Source of the DNA: Ptychodera flava
Taxonomy: Eukaryota; Hemichordata; Enteropneusta; Ptychoderidae
NCBI RefSeq assembly: GCF_041260155.1
Contig: NC_091946.1
Location: 23,073,141 to 23,137,140, forward strand
DNA: 64,000 nucleotides
Direction of reading: 5' to 3'
Position 1 is the first letter of the stretch. Every line of letters begins with the position of its first letter. The translations under genes and the position numbers were made by a program. The notes under the pieces were generated by a model. The model was not told the origin of the DNA. It was given only the letters and a program-made list of their open reading frames with translations, and made no database searches. Below, in pieces: positions 1 through 11,120 of the stretch.

Positions 1-218
1 TCACTGTACACTATACCGTCAACGAGCTCGATGCATTTGAACTGCACAGCACAGCAGCCTCTCTGGTTGAGGTCACCTGATTATTGTGATGCTGTCATGG
101 ACAAAGGCCCCCTAACACACTCTAAAATTCCCAATGCCCATCTGCGTGTACACATGTCGCTGCGCGCTGCGTGTACACATGTAGCTAGCAGCGCAGCGCC
201 GCGCCGGTGGTCCCTTCT

Positions 219-262
219 CTCTACTACACGGCAACTCCACGCACCTGTGGGTCTACCTGGCT
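219..262. repeat. Single arm of a CACAGGTG hairpin element
   Basis: The stretch from ctactacacggcaactcc to cacctgtggg repeats the right arm of the hairpin at 4691-4760 in the BOK-like intron. The matching left arm is absent, so this is a half copy. Upstream, the 16-mer CTGCGTGTACACATGT occurs twice between about 142 and 182 in a GC-rich context. Confidence 0.55.
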
Positions 263-1167
263 GCGCTGGGAGGGTAGGAATGTACCCCCAATGAATATTC
301 CACAAATAAGACTCCTTTTAGGGATTTCTTGAGAAATGGGGGTTACCATTTTCCTACTGCATTTCTTTTGTTACTGACCCAATTGCGACCGCGGGTTACG
401 GGGTACTTGCGGGTTCTTACGTCATTTTTGTTTCACAGCGTGGCGAACACAAATGTAATTGAAGTTCGGATTTTTCAACCACCAAACCAATATTCAAAGT
501 TTTAACATACATAAAAAGATATAACTTCCAGTTCTACTTTTTTATACAATTTCTGTATCATTCGCTTTTCTGTATCATCTGATCACTCATTCACCTCGCT
601 CACGTGCGTTTCACCTACTGACGCCGCGCCACTCCGCATCGCGGTCAAGAAGAGGCTTGTTTATGAGGGTATTGTGCCAGTGGATGAATGGTGGACCCGT
701 GCTTAAGGTTTTTTTCTTGAAAAAGTCACTCATTCGGGGCACATACCTCTCTGTGAGAATACCCCCGGGTTTTGCAACTCACTGCTGAACTTTAAACGAA
801 CTAATATTTACTTTTCGTTTTCATTATGATCAGCAGCAGCATCAGTAATAGTAGTAGCAGGAGGAGGAGGAGTTTACAAAATGAACATTTATTCATACTC
901 AAGTCCCTGAATACTAAAAGAATACACAAGGGAACTCAATATGAATAGCAAAAAGCACAACTAAAATGATTATAGGACTATTACTCGGATAAAATTCACG
1001 AAAAGAAAAAAGGCTTAAAAACTTTACGATCACGAAAGAGTTTACAAACGTTAACATCGGTAAACTGCTGTTGACAGAAAGCACATGGAAAATGTCAAAC
1101 TAAAAGTAATGAAAATCAGAAATTCAGAAAAAGTTGGTAACTGTTTACTCCGCAAATTGTATTACCC
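263..1167. other. No gene seen; simple-sequence patches
   Basis: AT-rich DNA with an AGC/AGG-rich patch near 825-872. No exon-like frame or element end could be supported. Confidence 0.4.
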
Positions 1168-1433
1168 GGTAAAGGGAAACAGTCGTCGGAACTGCGCCTG
1201 TGCGAGTTTCTGGTTTACAATGTATTTCGTGCACGATATCAAGATGCACGTGCATCTCATCATCATAGCTGCAACATTTAAATTATACGATGAAGATTAT
1301 ACAGTTACATGTATGTTTTAACTTTCATCAATCCATCAATCACCATCGTACCATGGATACAGTGCTTACATCGGTCGTATGGGTCCCATTCCACCTTTGG
1401 AGCGCAGCGGTTCCAACGACTGTATCCCTTTAA
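1168..1433. mobile_element. AAAGGGA-TIR MITE, copy 1
   Basis: Ends read AAAGGGAAACAGTCGTCGGA and, inverted, AAAGGGATACAGTCGTTGGA. The interior shares CACGAAATACATTGT (seen here inverted), GATATC and TGCATCT blocks with copies at 32102-32346 and 40334-40551. A non-autonomous DNA transposon by structure; no protein is encoded. Confidence 0.75.
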
Positions 1434-2714
1434 GTCCATATTGAAATGAATAAGTCTGTATTTTTTGTCACTTTATATAGTGTTCAAATTCTTGAAGTAA
1501 CCATATCTGTATGCGGGTCTTAAAACCTCTAGGGGATCAACTGGATCAATAAATTGCATTTTATTTCTTCTCGCAAGATGAATGGCTAGTTTCGCAATGG
1601 ACGTCACATATATGAAAAGGGAAATGGCACGTCTATTGACTGAAGATGTCGTTTTTCCTTATGGTTTGATGAAATGCCAGGAAATAGGGTTGGTTCCATT
1701 GGTAGCACTGAGAATTAAACATGGAAGTTTTTCTTGTGATGAGCTCCAATAAACGGCTGTACTTTCAGACACTCAACATGTGGGAATGATCCATGTCACT
1801 AAGTGGGCAAGTAGAATTCAAACGAGGACCAGCAGGAGGAGGGAAGTTTCCTGCGGTGGTAGATCCATCCATAACACGCCACGAGTAGTCGCCCTCTTAT
1901 ATTGGTGATCGGTGAAGTTTAGCAAGATTGATGTGTGGTTTTACGGTATCTGATAAACTAAGGATCTGAAGGATGTCCCCGTCCGGTGTCAATGGCATGT
2001 TGACGACAGATTGAACTAACTAAATTGACACTGAACTAAAGCACAATGTTTCGGCAGGGATCAAATGAAAGCCTTGCCATAAAAAAATCCGAGAACCGTC
2101 AGAGACTGCATATATTGTATCTATTTTGGAGGTGACAAAGATGAGTCTATGAAACAATTTGAAAGCTATTTTGATTGACGGTTAGAACTCTTCTTCTGTA
2201 TGACATAAAGGGCGCATAACGGGAGAAATGATCGGAACTTTGCTTGCGCCTAGCTCCTCAACACTGAGTTTAGTCCACCTTCGCATTGTTTACGACTATG
2301 ATTGAGAATTCCGTAACAGTATGTTCCCAGGACTTTCATTCCATTTTGGCTTCATTGAATTCAAAGAGGGTTGTCAGTACGATGACACCAAGAGCATGTC
2401 CATAATCCTTCTGTCTTTCAAAGATTGGTTTAGCATTTTGTAGCGGTTTGATACAAATTTGCTCAGATTGTTCTAATCTATATCATTAGTTACTAGAACC
2501 TCAGCATAATCAACATATGCAGACGTACATTTATTTCTTTTGTTTGAATTTGGAATCGTTTGACCGAGAGTTCCACTCCTCTTTCTTACTTTGTCGAGGA
2601 AATGATTTTTTTTCGTGAAAAAGTGGAGCATTCGGGCAGCACTATATGAAGTAGGCCTATTATCTATTTTGGCACTATGGGAGTACCTTCCGTGAGTTTT
2701 GCAACTTTCCGAGC
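1434..2714. other. No gene seen
   Basis: Low-complexity intergenic DNA with no frame longer than chance and no recognised repeat ends. Confidence 0.4.
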
Positions 2715-2807
2715 TTAAAACCCTTTCACCACCATGGTTTGTCCCAGATCCATTGTTTTCTATGGTAAAGTTGGACCTGTATACAGGCAACTGGGTGAAA
2801 GTGTTAA
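2715..2807. mobile_element. Tiny TTAA MITE (93 bp), copy 1
   Basis: Begins TTAAAACCCTTTCACC and ends GGTGAAAGTGTTAA. The core ACCATGGTTTGTCCCA and TTTTCTATGGTAAAGTTGGA recurs at 47931-48027 and 58302-58393. TTAA at both ends suggests a piggyBac- or Kolobok-type target site. Confidence 0.75.
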
Positions 2808-4148
2808 AAACAAAGAATGTTTACTTTGATTTATTATCATAATAACAATGATGATGGTAATAGTAGTAGTAGGAGCAGTAGTATAGTCCTGTTGTTTTTT
2901 GTTATTGTCTTTATGTTTTAAAAGGAGTCATCGTTTTTTGTGTTTTTATATTAAGTAGGGTCCGGTACTTTGAAAGAGACAAATTTTGAAAATCACCCCA
3001 CTGTGCTGACTGTTCTTTTATCCGTGTTCCCTCAGAAGTCAATTGATTTATATACTCTTTGTCTCTTCTAAACACTTTTTAGTGTATTGATAGCATTAAT
3101 TAATTAATTACTTTAATCGTTTTCGTTTGTTTCATTTGTACGGAGATTTGAAGCACTTTGTAATTTCTTATGTACAGTCCAAAGTCATAATAAGACCCGT
3201 AACTGTGTGCATTGTCTTTCAGCTAGCTTATTGAAAAAACAGTGAATAAGTTCATTCATATACCTATTTTATAACTTTTTCTTTTTTCACGCACGCAAAC
3301 TATAATTAATGCGTTTAAATAGTAAAAGTATTGAAGAAATGTTTTTCACGATAAATTTATTCCAACATAGTTAAATCTAACATTAATAACATAGAAAGTC
3401 ATATCTACAAATACATAAGTAAATTTTTTCTTGCTTGTAGTGAACAAATCTTTATTTCAAAAACTTTAAATGGTACAGCTGTGTTATAAGTCTTTCATTT
3501 ACAACAACTCAGCTTTCTTCATTAAAATCTGAGAATGTCCAACTAATACAGTCATCCATATTTGATGATGCATGATAATTTCAAACCAAAAAATAAACAG
3601 TGAACAGACTGAAAGCCCTTAAGTCTTGTAATTTCTGTTGAAAGAGACGTGGGAGTTAAAAGTGGTATTGTAGTTATTTGGTCGTGCATGTAACCTTGGC
3701 TAAGGTAGGCATATCAGTCATTAGTAACACAGAAAGGCACATAGAATAATGAGGATGCAGTTTTGGTGCCCTCTAGTGGTGACCTCTAATGAATTCCACA
3801 AGCGAACTTCCTCATTCTCAGATGTAGTTTTTTAGTCGAGATATTTTATGCTTGTATCAATATGCCCTCTCAAGATAACGTACGGAGACGTACAAACAAC
3901 TTTTTCCCTGTTATTTTTCCTGCACGACAAGGTCATCTTTGTCATTATTAAACGCATAACTCACAGTTTGTGAAGATTTTATTTGCATATATCCAAGGGG
4001 TCACTCACACGACATGACCCCAACGTCAGTGAGATCATGAATAATTGGTCTGATCGGTCCCATCACATCACAGTCCCTCCAACCACAGAGACACCAACGC
4101 GAAGATACTATTGACTAGTTTGAGCCCGGGGTCGACCATCTGTATATC
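2808..4148. other. Upstream of the BOK-like gene; no gene seen
   Basis: AT-rich, with a GTAGTAGT patch near 2860 and a (TTAA)n patch near 3100. The BOK-like promoter and 5' UTR should lie toward the right end but no motif is decisive. Confidence 0.4.
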
Positions 4149-5167
4149 ATGGAACATCTTGAGCCTGTGAAGGAATTTTTCCAACAAATTTCCGATCATC
4201 CGATTTTCCGGAAAACACCAGAGGACGAAGAAGCCATAGTCGACCAATCCATAACTCTCTGCCGAGATTATATCAACTTCAAACTCGCACAAGGGGGACT
4301 CATTCACAAGAGAGGCACGGGACCGGAACTGGACAATTTTTCAGAAGTTTCCGCACACATAATTGTTACGGGGTTCCAGCTTGAACAGTTTCATCCGTCA
4401 GTGTACAAGGACGTTTGCCGCAAACTTCACTTGAATTTGTCGTCCGACGCTGTCATCAGCGACGCCGTTCACGAAGTTGCCAACGAACTATTCCGAGGTG
4501 GTATAAACTGGCCCAGGATAATTTCACTGTTTGTATTTACTGGGGCATTAGCGTCAGAGTGCGTGGCCAGTTACCATCCTGACTACGTACACACTGTCAC
4601 GACAAGCTTCAGAGATGTCGTCGAGAGACGGTTGGCAACCTGGGTTCTTCAACGAGGTGGCTGGGTAAGTCTGATCAGTGGGAGTAGAGTCACAGGTGCG
4701 TGGAGTTGCCGTGAAATACATGCACCAGGTATACTACACGGCAACTCCAGGCACCTGTGGGTAGAGTCGAGACTATGGATTAGGATACTTATCGGACGAA
4801 GGAAATGCAAACGATGCTTTCGCTCCAAAGTTCTCAGAAAACCACAGGGCCCTTGATCTCCGATGATGATGATGTTGTTGATGATGATGATGATGATTAA
4901 ATATTTAAAAAATGAAGAAAAATATATTTGGACTCAGTAAATTTGTTGTTGTTGTTGTTGTTGTTGATAGTATTTGCAGAAAAGAAAGTATGCACTGCAA
5001 AATTCAATACACCCTAATTATACACAGCCTATTAGGCTGTATTGAATTTTGCAGCGCTTGTGTATAATTAGGTTGTATTGAATTTTGCAGCGCATGTGTA
5101 TAATTAGGCTGTATTGAATTTTGCAGCACATACTTTGTTCTTTTCTGCAAATACTGTCAACAACAAC

Positions 5168-5199
<32 letters not shown>

Positions 5200-6266
5200 C
5201 AACAAATTTACTGAGTCCAAATATTTTTTTATTTTTCTTCATTTTTCAAATATTTCATCATCATCATCATCATCATCATCATGATCATCATCATCATCGG
5301 AGATCGAAGGCCCTGTGAGAAAATGAGAAAGTTGCATCAAAGGTCTACCCATGGTGGTCTATTGTTCATCTACAGCTGGTCGAGTAAATCACAGTCCCTC
5401 CAAAGACTATATTTTCAAACGTTTCTATGATCTGATTATACTTGACGTTCGTCTTCTTCACAACTCAGCGTGACCTATGATGTACCACGTTATTTAACTT
5501 TTGATGATTTTTTTAATCACTTTAATTTTGTGAGTCAATTGCTAGTTCTTACTGTACTCCCAAAAGAATGTTGAAACACAAACTAATTAGCTTGTCAACA
5601 TAGCGTTTTATATGTGTAAATGTACTATTATTGTTTACATTTGAATTCAAGCCCGGACCAGAATTCACTTGTCAACAATAACAACATAGTTTACACATGT
5701 ACAGGTGGAGTTGACAAGATGAAAACTGTGTATGGGATATGTCAACATGCTTTTGGGAGTAGAACAACAAATTTTGTTGACATTAAAAACAAAAATAGTG
5801 AAAAAATCACCAAAAGTTAGCATTACTGGCCCTCTGATGTTTTGCCGTGTAGTTGTATCATGAGGGGGAACCAATTTATATCTCAATTACTCATCTGAAA
5901 TAAAACCTTTGACGGCGATGGTAGTCTCGTTTCTACATCCATGTTTTATTAACTTCGAAGTGTTCTTGTACTAGGTTTACCAAGTCCATTTCCATTAACC
6001 CCGTGGCCCCATTTCCCATCTCCATTAACCCCATGGCCCCATTTCAGCATCTTGACCGATGAGTTTGCCTGCTTGCATGTTCTATCTCTTGCACAAACAA
6101 CCTGACTAATGCATGTTATGTATCTTATCTTCCATATTTAAACAAATAGGTTGACGTTGTGACAACTGTCGATGGTTTCCGGTACAACCATTCTCTGAGA
6201 GTGCAGTCCATCATAAGTGCCGCGGTTGGATTCCTTGTAGCGCTGTTGCTCACAGGAACAACATAA
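4149..6266 (+). CDS. BOK-like: BOK-like Bcl-2 family apoptosis regulator, two exons
   Basis: Exons 4149-4664 and 6150-6266 join in phase 0 (TGG|gtaagt ... aaatag|GTT) and give 210 aa, the usual length for BOK/BAX-type proteins. Such proteins act at mitochondrial or ER membranes to set the threshold for apoptosis. Residues about 80-172 follow vertebrate BOK closely: LEQFHPSVYKDV, a BH1 block with ELFRGGINWPRIISL, and a BH2 block LATWVLQRGGW. The intron falls right after GGW, as in many Bcl-2 genes. Exon 2 encodes a hydrophobic tail anchor (about residues 191-207) ending LLLTGTT. Oddities: the BH3 position reads IIVTGFQLE, lacking the usual Leu and the Asp of LxxxGD, and BH1 has NWPR where NWGR is common. 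Reading through the donor gives only repeat-derived sequence. The intron carries three fold-back elements. BOK is the best match from memory; another Bcl-2 subfamily is possible. Confidence 0.88.
4691..4760. mobile_element. 70-bp CACAGGTG hairpin element in the BOK-like intron
   Basis: Arms run CACAGGTGCGTGGAGTTGCC and, inverted, CACAGGTGCCTGGAGTTGCC around a short loop. GTAGAGT occurs directly before (4684-4690) and after (4761-4767), a likely 7-bp target duplication. It starts just inside the intron, 26 bases after the donor site. Confidence 0.75.
4845..5315. mobile_element. 471-bp fold-back element with CAGGGC ends and simple-repeat arms
   Basis: Long inverted arms: CAGGGCCCTTGATCTCCGAT at the left returns inverted as CAGGGCCTTCGATCTCCGAT at the right. 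Between them (GAT)n, GGACTCAGTAAATTTGTTGT and AGTATTTGCAGAAAAGAA are also mirrored. The centre (about 5030-5125) carries three tandem copies of a 36-bp unit beginning ATTAGGCTGTATTGAATTTT. It lies in the BOK-like intron. The arm microsatellites differ in length, so the palindrome is imperfect. Confidence 0.8.
5494..5820. mobile_element. Fold-back element, family with 52425-52700, copy 1
   Basis: Left end AACTTTTGATGATTTTTTTA is mirrored at the right by the inverse of TAACTTTTGGTGATTTTTTC. Inner blocks CTTGTCAAC and GTTTACACATGTAC are also mirrored. A second diverged copy is at 52425-52700. It lies in the BOK-like intron. Confidence 0.65.
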
Positions 6267-8282
6267 GTTGTTTATGGGCTGAACCAGTGAACTTCAAGGT
6301 CAAGTGGAATTCTTGCAATTGTTTACCTGACAAGCAGAACGAGAATGAATGGATGAATGAACATTGTGCAGAATGTTCACAAGCAGTGCCCATCTTCTAG
6401 GAGTGTGTGGGCACTTTCAGTGATTTAAGTGGCTGTGAGGAAACATGCTTACATGTTGGAACTGTTAACATATCTGTTGTCACTTATCCAAGCTGTGATG
6501 ACAGACTGGGAACATGTACCACCCTTGGGCACTGCAACTGGACTTACACGCATTTCTGTTGTTTTGACGTACCATATAGGTATTAATAAACAAAAAAAAA
6601 CAAAATTAAAACCGTTCAGCACTTTGAATAATTAGATTCTATATTGCACTCTACCAACATAACGACTATATGAAATTGCTCAACACCCTAGTAAAGGCCA
6701 GGTCTGATCGTTTGCCATGAACCACACTACATCACTGTTTAAGTTGGCAGTATCTCAGTTCTCATGACTTGCAGAAACCATGGTACAGTGACCTTTCGGA
6801 GGGTAATTTCGAATCTCAAATGCAGCAAAAGAACGATAAAGCACCTCTATGAAAGTTGTACTACAATTACAACAATTGACTGTTGCAGAGACTATCAATC
6901 ATCGTAGCGTCCAATAAGATTCCTCGTCTCATAATCATTCAGTGTGTGCTCTATTACATAACAAATGATTCCTTGTTGATGATTGATATTGTTCAAACAA
7001 TTTGCATATTATCTGACATACACTTACCACAAGTTTCTTATGCAGCGTTCAAAGCAAATAATAACAAAAATTTTAGAACATTCAGTACGTTGGTGATATT
7101 TTATTCCAAACCACTGTTTGTGATTGAACTATTACATTGAATATTCTTGTTCTGTTAAATTTTGTCAGCAATGATCAGTAAATACACTAAAACACTTTGA
7201 TAGGCAATGCAGTTCAGACAAATTTTCACAATGCATAGAGTACTATATATTTTGCTGGAAAATCGTCCATTACCTTTAATAATTGTATAATACTGTAGTT
7301 TATTAACTTACTTCATTCCACAAGCTGTATTGGATCCAAACAGAAAATGAACAACTTCAGGAGCAGAAAAATGTAGTTTTACACAACGATGAATAGAATA
7401 ATAGAAGAGAAGATATATTCTAATATGTCTAAAACAGACATTATATGTACATACTAGATACAATGTCTATACTATACCCAGTTACTATTTTCTTGTAGTC
7501 TAAGCCCTTCCAATTGGACATAAACTTCTTCATGTATTTGTAATACGAGTATTGTTCCTGTTTCTCCTTTCAATATATTTTTGTTTCATATCTTTGCTGC
7601 TCAAACATGTATTTCCTTTATGCACCTGTGCATGAAGTTGTAGTTCACATTCAGTATCACATAAGGTTTGTGTGCTCTTGAAACTTCATGAGCAAAACCA
7701 TCTCCATGTGTAGATTGACTGGCATAAAGCTGGGTTAGCACAGCAAAGAATAGTTTCTCCATGTTTGTTTTGACAGAGGCTCCCTGGCCAAGCAAACGCC
7801 CTCTGGGAGCAGTCGTTTTGGTACAGGGAGGGGTATTGGGGTTGGTTGAGATCAGGAGGGATTGACTTTTACTAAACCATTTTTAGGGTGGTCAATTTTT
7901 ACAATCAATGGTTTTTGGAAGGGTCAAGTTTTACAAGGCAATATGACCTGTCAGACGTCAGGCATGACGTCAACATAGTCGTCATGTGAGACGTCGGCCA
8001 ATCACCAGCCAGGATTAGCGTATCTTCTCCTCAGGTCAAAGGTGAATTGTCCGCAACCGTACTTTATGCAATTTTATATTTGTTTATCAAATATTTTTTG
8101 GCTAATTTAGGGTGGTACAGTGGTATTAAGAAGAACTACCTGTAAGTCTCAGAAAATTAATTTATTGATCGATAGAGAAAACATGATTTCGGAGTTAAAT
8201 TTCACAGTTTTAACAGAGAAATTTACCTTGGAAAAAAATTTGCAGACGACGGAGAGGTCGACTTTGTCGCCGGGACCTTCAC
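6267..8282. other. 3' flank of the BOK-like gene; no further gene seen
   Basis: Apart from the polyadenylation signal at 6585, nothing gene-like. 7840-7930 has a block with two related phrases (GATTGACTTTTACTAAACC and GGTCAATTTTTACAATCAA) that may be a decayed repeat. Confidence 0.4.
6585..6590 (+). terminator. Candidate polyadenylation signal of the BOK-like gene
   Basis: AATAAA followed at once by an A-rich run, about 320 bases past the stop codon. It is the first canonical signal downstream on the plus strand. Confidence 0.5.
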
Positions 8283-8412
<130 letters not shown>

Positions 8413-8789
8413 GAAAGAGGTGAAACTGCCGTATGCTATATTTGTATTTAGGGACATTTGACAGTAATCAAGCTAGGAGACATTTCCTGGTTGTCGTTGT
8501 GAAGTTCTTTATTGTTTTCATATTTGTAGATACTAGTATCTGTTCGGCAGATTTCATTTTCGAATACTGCGTACGCTTATTTACGTACACTGAACTACAG
8601 TACACTCGATGATTGGCAAAGCCTGATATGAACCTTAGCGTCTGACGTAAACACAAAATTGGTCGCGCTTCGCTCTATGGGTAATCACATACATGATCCC
8701 TCAAACAGGAGACACTACAAAAGTTTTTATGATCAGTTTATTGATTTCCATTTTCACAGATCACGGATGGTTCGAGCACAAGGTACCCA

Positions 8790-8971
8790 GGAAACAAACA
8801 AACAAACAAATAAACAAACAAACAATATATTGACAAACATACAAACAAGCATACAAATACATAATAAATAATAAACACAGACAGACATTAATAGATATAC
8901 AAACAAACAAACATACAATATCATAGAACATTGGATAAATAAACAAACAAATAAACAGACAAATGTATACA

Positions 8972-9036
<65 letters not shown>
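8790..9036. repeat. (AAAC)n-rich tract followed by (TA)n
   Basis: 8790-8963 is built of AAACAAAC and ACATACAAAC words. 8974-9036 is pure TA. Confidence 0.95.
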
Positions 9037-9038
<2 letters not shown>

Positions 9039-9119
9039 AAGTATACAGATGTCCTCGTGGGAAATTACAGTGCTCGATGCTGAGGCAGAGTGTTATAAAT
9101 AAGAGTGCGGAATATATAT

Positions 9120-9193
9120 ATATAACGGCCTCCCACCACATGTGGTGGGAGGTCGTATAACGCCGGTAACAACAGCCCTGCCATGCAGAGCTA
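9120..9193. mobile_element. TAGCTCTGC-family hairpin element, half copy
   Basis: Contains the mirrored GGCCTCCCACCACATGTGGT core and the right arm CGCCGGTAAC...GCCATGCAGAGCTA. These match the arms of the copies at 10599 and 15428. The outer left arm is missing. Confidence 0.7.
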
Positions 9194-9220
9194 AATCACA
9201 ATCAGTGCATGAGTCATAAA

Positions 9221-9957
9221 GTAATATGGCAAGCCAAGTGTTGCAAAATTCAAAAAAGACATTGGTGTGTTCTAAGTTTTGATGATTGTGTTCTAAAATT
9301 TCATGTTTGTGTTCTAAAAATTTATGTTTATGTTCTTAAATTGTATGTTTACATTCTTATATTGTATGTTTATGTTCTTAAATTGTATGTTTATGTTCAT
9401 AAAAACCATGTTTATGTTCTTAAATTGTATGTTCATGTTCATAAAACCATGATTGTGTTCTTAAAATTGTATGTTTATGTTCTTAAATTATATGTTCACA
9501 TAGATTTTTAGCACACAAACATACAATTTAAGAACATAAACATGGTTTTACGAACACGAACATCTATTTTTAGAACACAAACATAAAATTTTAGAACATA
9601 ATCATGGTTTTTATGAACATGAACATACAATTAAATACCCTAAACATGTTTTTATGAACATAAACATAAATTTTAGAATACAAACATGAAATTTTAGAAC
9701 ACAATCATGGTTTTTATGAACATGAACATACAATTTAAGAACATAAACATGGTTTTTATGAACATAAACATACAATTTATGAACGTAAACATACAATTTA
9801 AGAACATAAACATACAATTTAAGAATGTAAATATACAGTTTAAGAACATAAACATAAATTATTCGAACACAACCATGAAATTTTAGAACACAATCATCAA
9901 AATATAGAACACACAAATGTCTTTTTTGAATTTTGCAACACTTGGCTTACCATAACG
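9221..9957. mobile_element. Fold-back element with minisatellite arms
   Basis: Outer arms GCCAAGTGTTGCAAAATTC (left) and its inverse GAATTTTGCAACACTTGGC (right) enclose about 230 bp of tandem ATGTTTATGTTCTTAAATTG-like 20-bp units on the left and about 390 bp of the inverted unit on the right. The strand flips near 9510. The frames across it are repetitive (YVYVLKL words) and not genes. Confidence 0.85.
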
Positions 9958-10552
9958 TAACGTAACAATCAGTTTGGATACACTGTTTCATTTGATTCTA
10001 TTGTTTGCGCTATTGTAGTGTTGGCGCTGAAAAAAGATTGACTTTTAGACGGTATGGGGAGGTAGCGTATTGGTGATTTCCCAACGATGTAATTACCGAT
10101 TGCTGGTACACGGATACAGAGTGGGGCTTGGTTGGATTTTCACACTTCCAAACTTTCGTTTAGGGGAGGGGGAGTGGGTTGAGGCCAAACGCAATAGGGT
10201 TTGTTTACCGTGTGCATGTTTTAATTATCCACGGCCCCTAAAACTTCCAAATCCTCCAGGACATCAAATGGTCCATCCCTTTAAATAGGCTCATTGCCAA
10301 GTATGAAAAGGCGTGTTTTTTGGCCGACCCCACAGTGTGTAGGCATATTTAGGTCGTGGACGGAGAAACCGGATGTATTTCTGTTCCGCATACTGATCGG
10401 TTTTCATGGCAGAATAGCATTGTGAGATGACTGGCAGAAGAGGCAGACTGTTCCTACAGATGAAGTAATCTTCAAAGTTCACAACTCAGGTACGGTGGAA
10501 GTAATTTAGATACGGTGTAATTATTGAACCATACCGTATGATGTACACCGAA
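9958..10552. other. No gene seen; possible Harbinger-like end
   Basis: 10266-10279 reads AAATGGTCCATCCC, the right end of the Harbinger-like elements at 12972 and 20334, but no matching left end was found. The rest is unassigned. Confidence 0.4.
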
Positions 10553-10598
10553 CAGAGTCGCTTGTGGTTCGATACACGGCGAAGGCCACCTACATTCC

Positions 10599-10857
10599 TA
10601 GCTCTGCATGGCAGGGCTGTGTGTTACCGGCGTTATACGGCCTCCCACCACAGGAGCTCACAGGTGGGAGGCCGTATAACGCCGGTAACACCACAGTCGC
10701 TCGAGAGTTATTCAGCTCTGGGACTAGTCGCCCCATAGACGAGTATACAGAAGCGAGAAATACTCGCTTCTGTATACTCGTCTATGGGGCGACTAGTCCC
10801 AGAGCTGAATAACTCTCGAGCGACTGTGGTAACACACAGCCCTGCCATGCAGAGCTA
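10599..10857. mobile_element. TAGCTCTGC-family hairpin with 10-bp target duplication
   Basis: Starts TAGCTCTGCATGGCAGGGCT and ends with its inverse. CCTACATTCC is duplicated at 10589-10598 and 10858-10867. The arms continue GTGTTACCGGCGTTATACGG and a CCTCCCACC core. A second hairpin (10692-10828) sits inside its right arm. Palindromic arms plus a 9-10-bp duplication recall Mutator-like elements. Confidence 0.85.
10692..10828. mobile_element. Perfect 66-bp-arm hairpin, CACAGTCG ends
   Basis: The left arm from 10692 and the right arm to 10828 match at all 66 positions around the loop aaata. Ends are CACAGTCGCTCGAGAG and its inverse. GTAACAC flanks both sides (10685-10691, 10829-10835) as a 7-bp target duplication. 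It interrupts the right arm of the 10599-10857 element, so it is the younger of the two. Confidence 0.92.
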
Positions 10858-10867
10858 CCTACATTCC

Positions 10868-11022
10868 TAGCTGTGGGTCCATAGCTGTGGTGTTTTCGGA
10901 CGGGATTTCCGCCTTTTACGGGCTGGTTTTGACTTGCGGGGTTAAAAATCGTAAAAGTCAAAACCAGCCCGTAAAAGACGGAAATCCCGTCCGAAAACAC
11001 CACAGCTATGGACCAACAGCTA
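10868..11022. mobile_element. CTGTGGTGTTTTCGG hairpin
   Basis: Arms run TAGCTGTGGGTCCATAGCTG inward through GTTTTCGGACGGGATTTCC to GGGCTGGTTTTGACTT, and back with few mismatches around a 19-nt loop. It abuts the 10599-10857 element with only the 10-bp duplication between them. Confidence 0.85.
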
Positions 11023-11120
11023 CCATTCCTAATGCATACAGCGACTTTAGCCAAACCACAAGCGACTGTGGTATAACCGTTATAGCGAGCCGACCCGAGC
11101 CGAACCCCCATGAAACGAGA

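Larger units (their letters stand above)
10553..11070. mobile_element. Nested hairpin cluster, outer element
   Basis: AGTCGCTTGTGGTT at the left (from 10556) returns inverted as AACCACAAGCGACT at the right (to 11067), enclosing the elements at 10599-10857 and 10868-11022. The outer interior is short, so most of the span is inserted younger hairpins. Confidence 0.55.

Noticed and set aside
4665-4856. Read-through extension of the BOK-like exon 1 to a 235-residue protein
   Set aside because: The extra residues come from a hairpin repeat after a perfect GTAAGT donor, and a proper BH2/tail exon is found at 6150.
5121-5318. His-rich and Ile-rich frames
   Set aside because: They are translations of CAT and ATA microsatellites inside the 4845-5315 palindrome.
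8754-9141. Minus-strand frames of 72-126 codons rich in C, L, V and Y
   Set aside because: They translate AAAC and TA simple repeats.
9280-9900. CRISPR-like spaced repeats, and long YVYVLKL-repeat frames
   Set aside because: The repeats are contiguous tandem units with no spacers, switch strand halfway, and lie in a eukaryotic genome.
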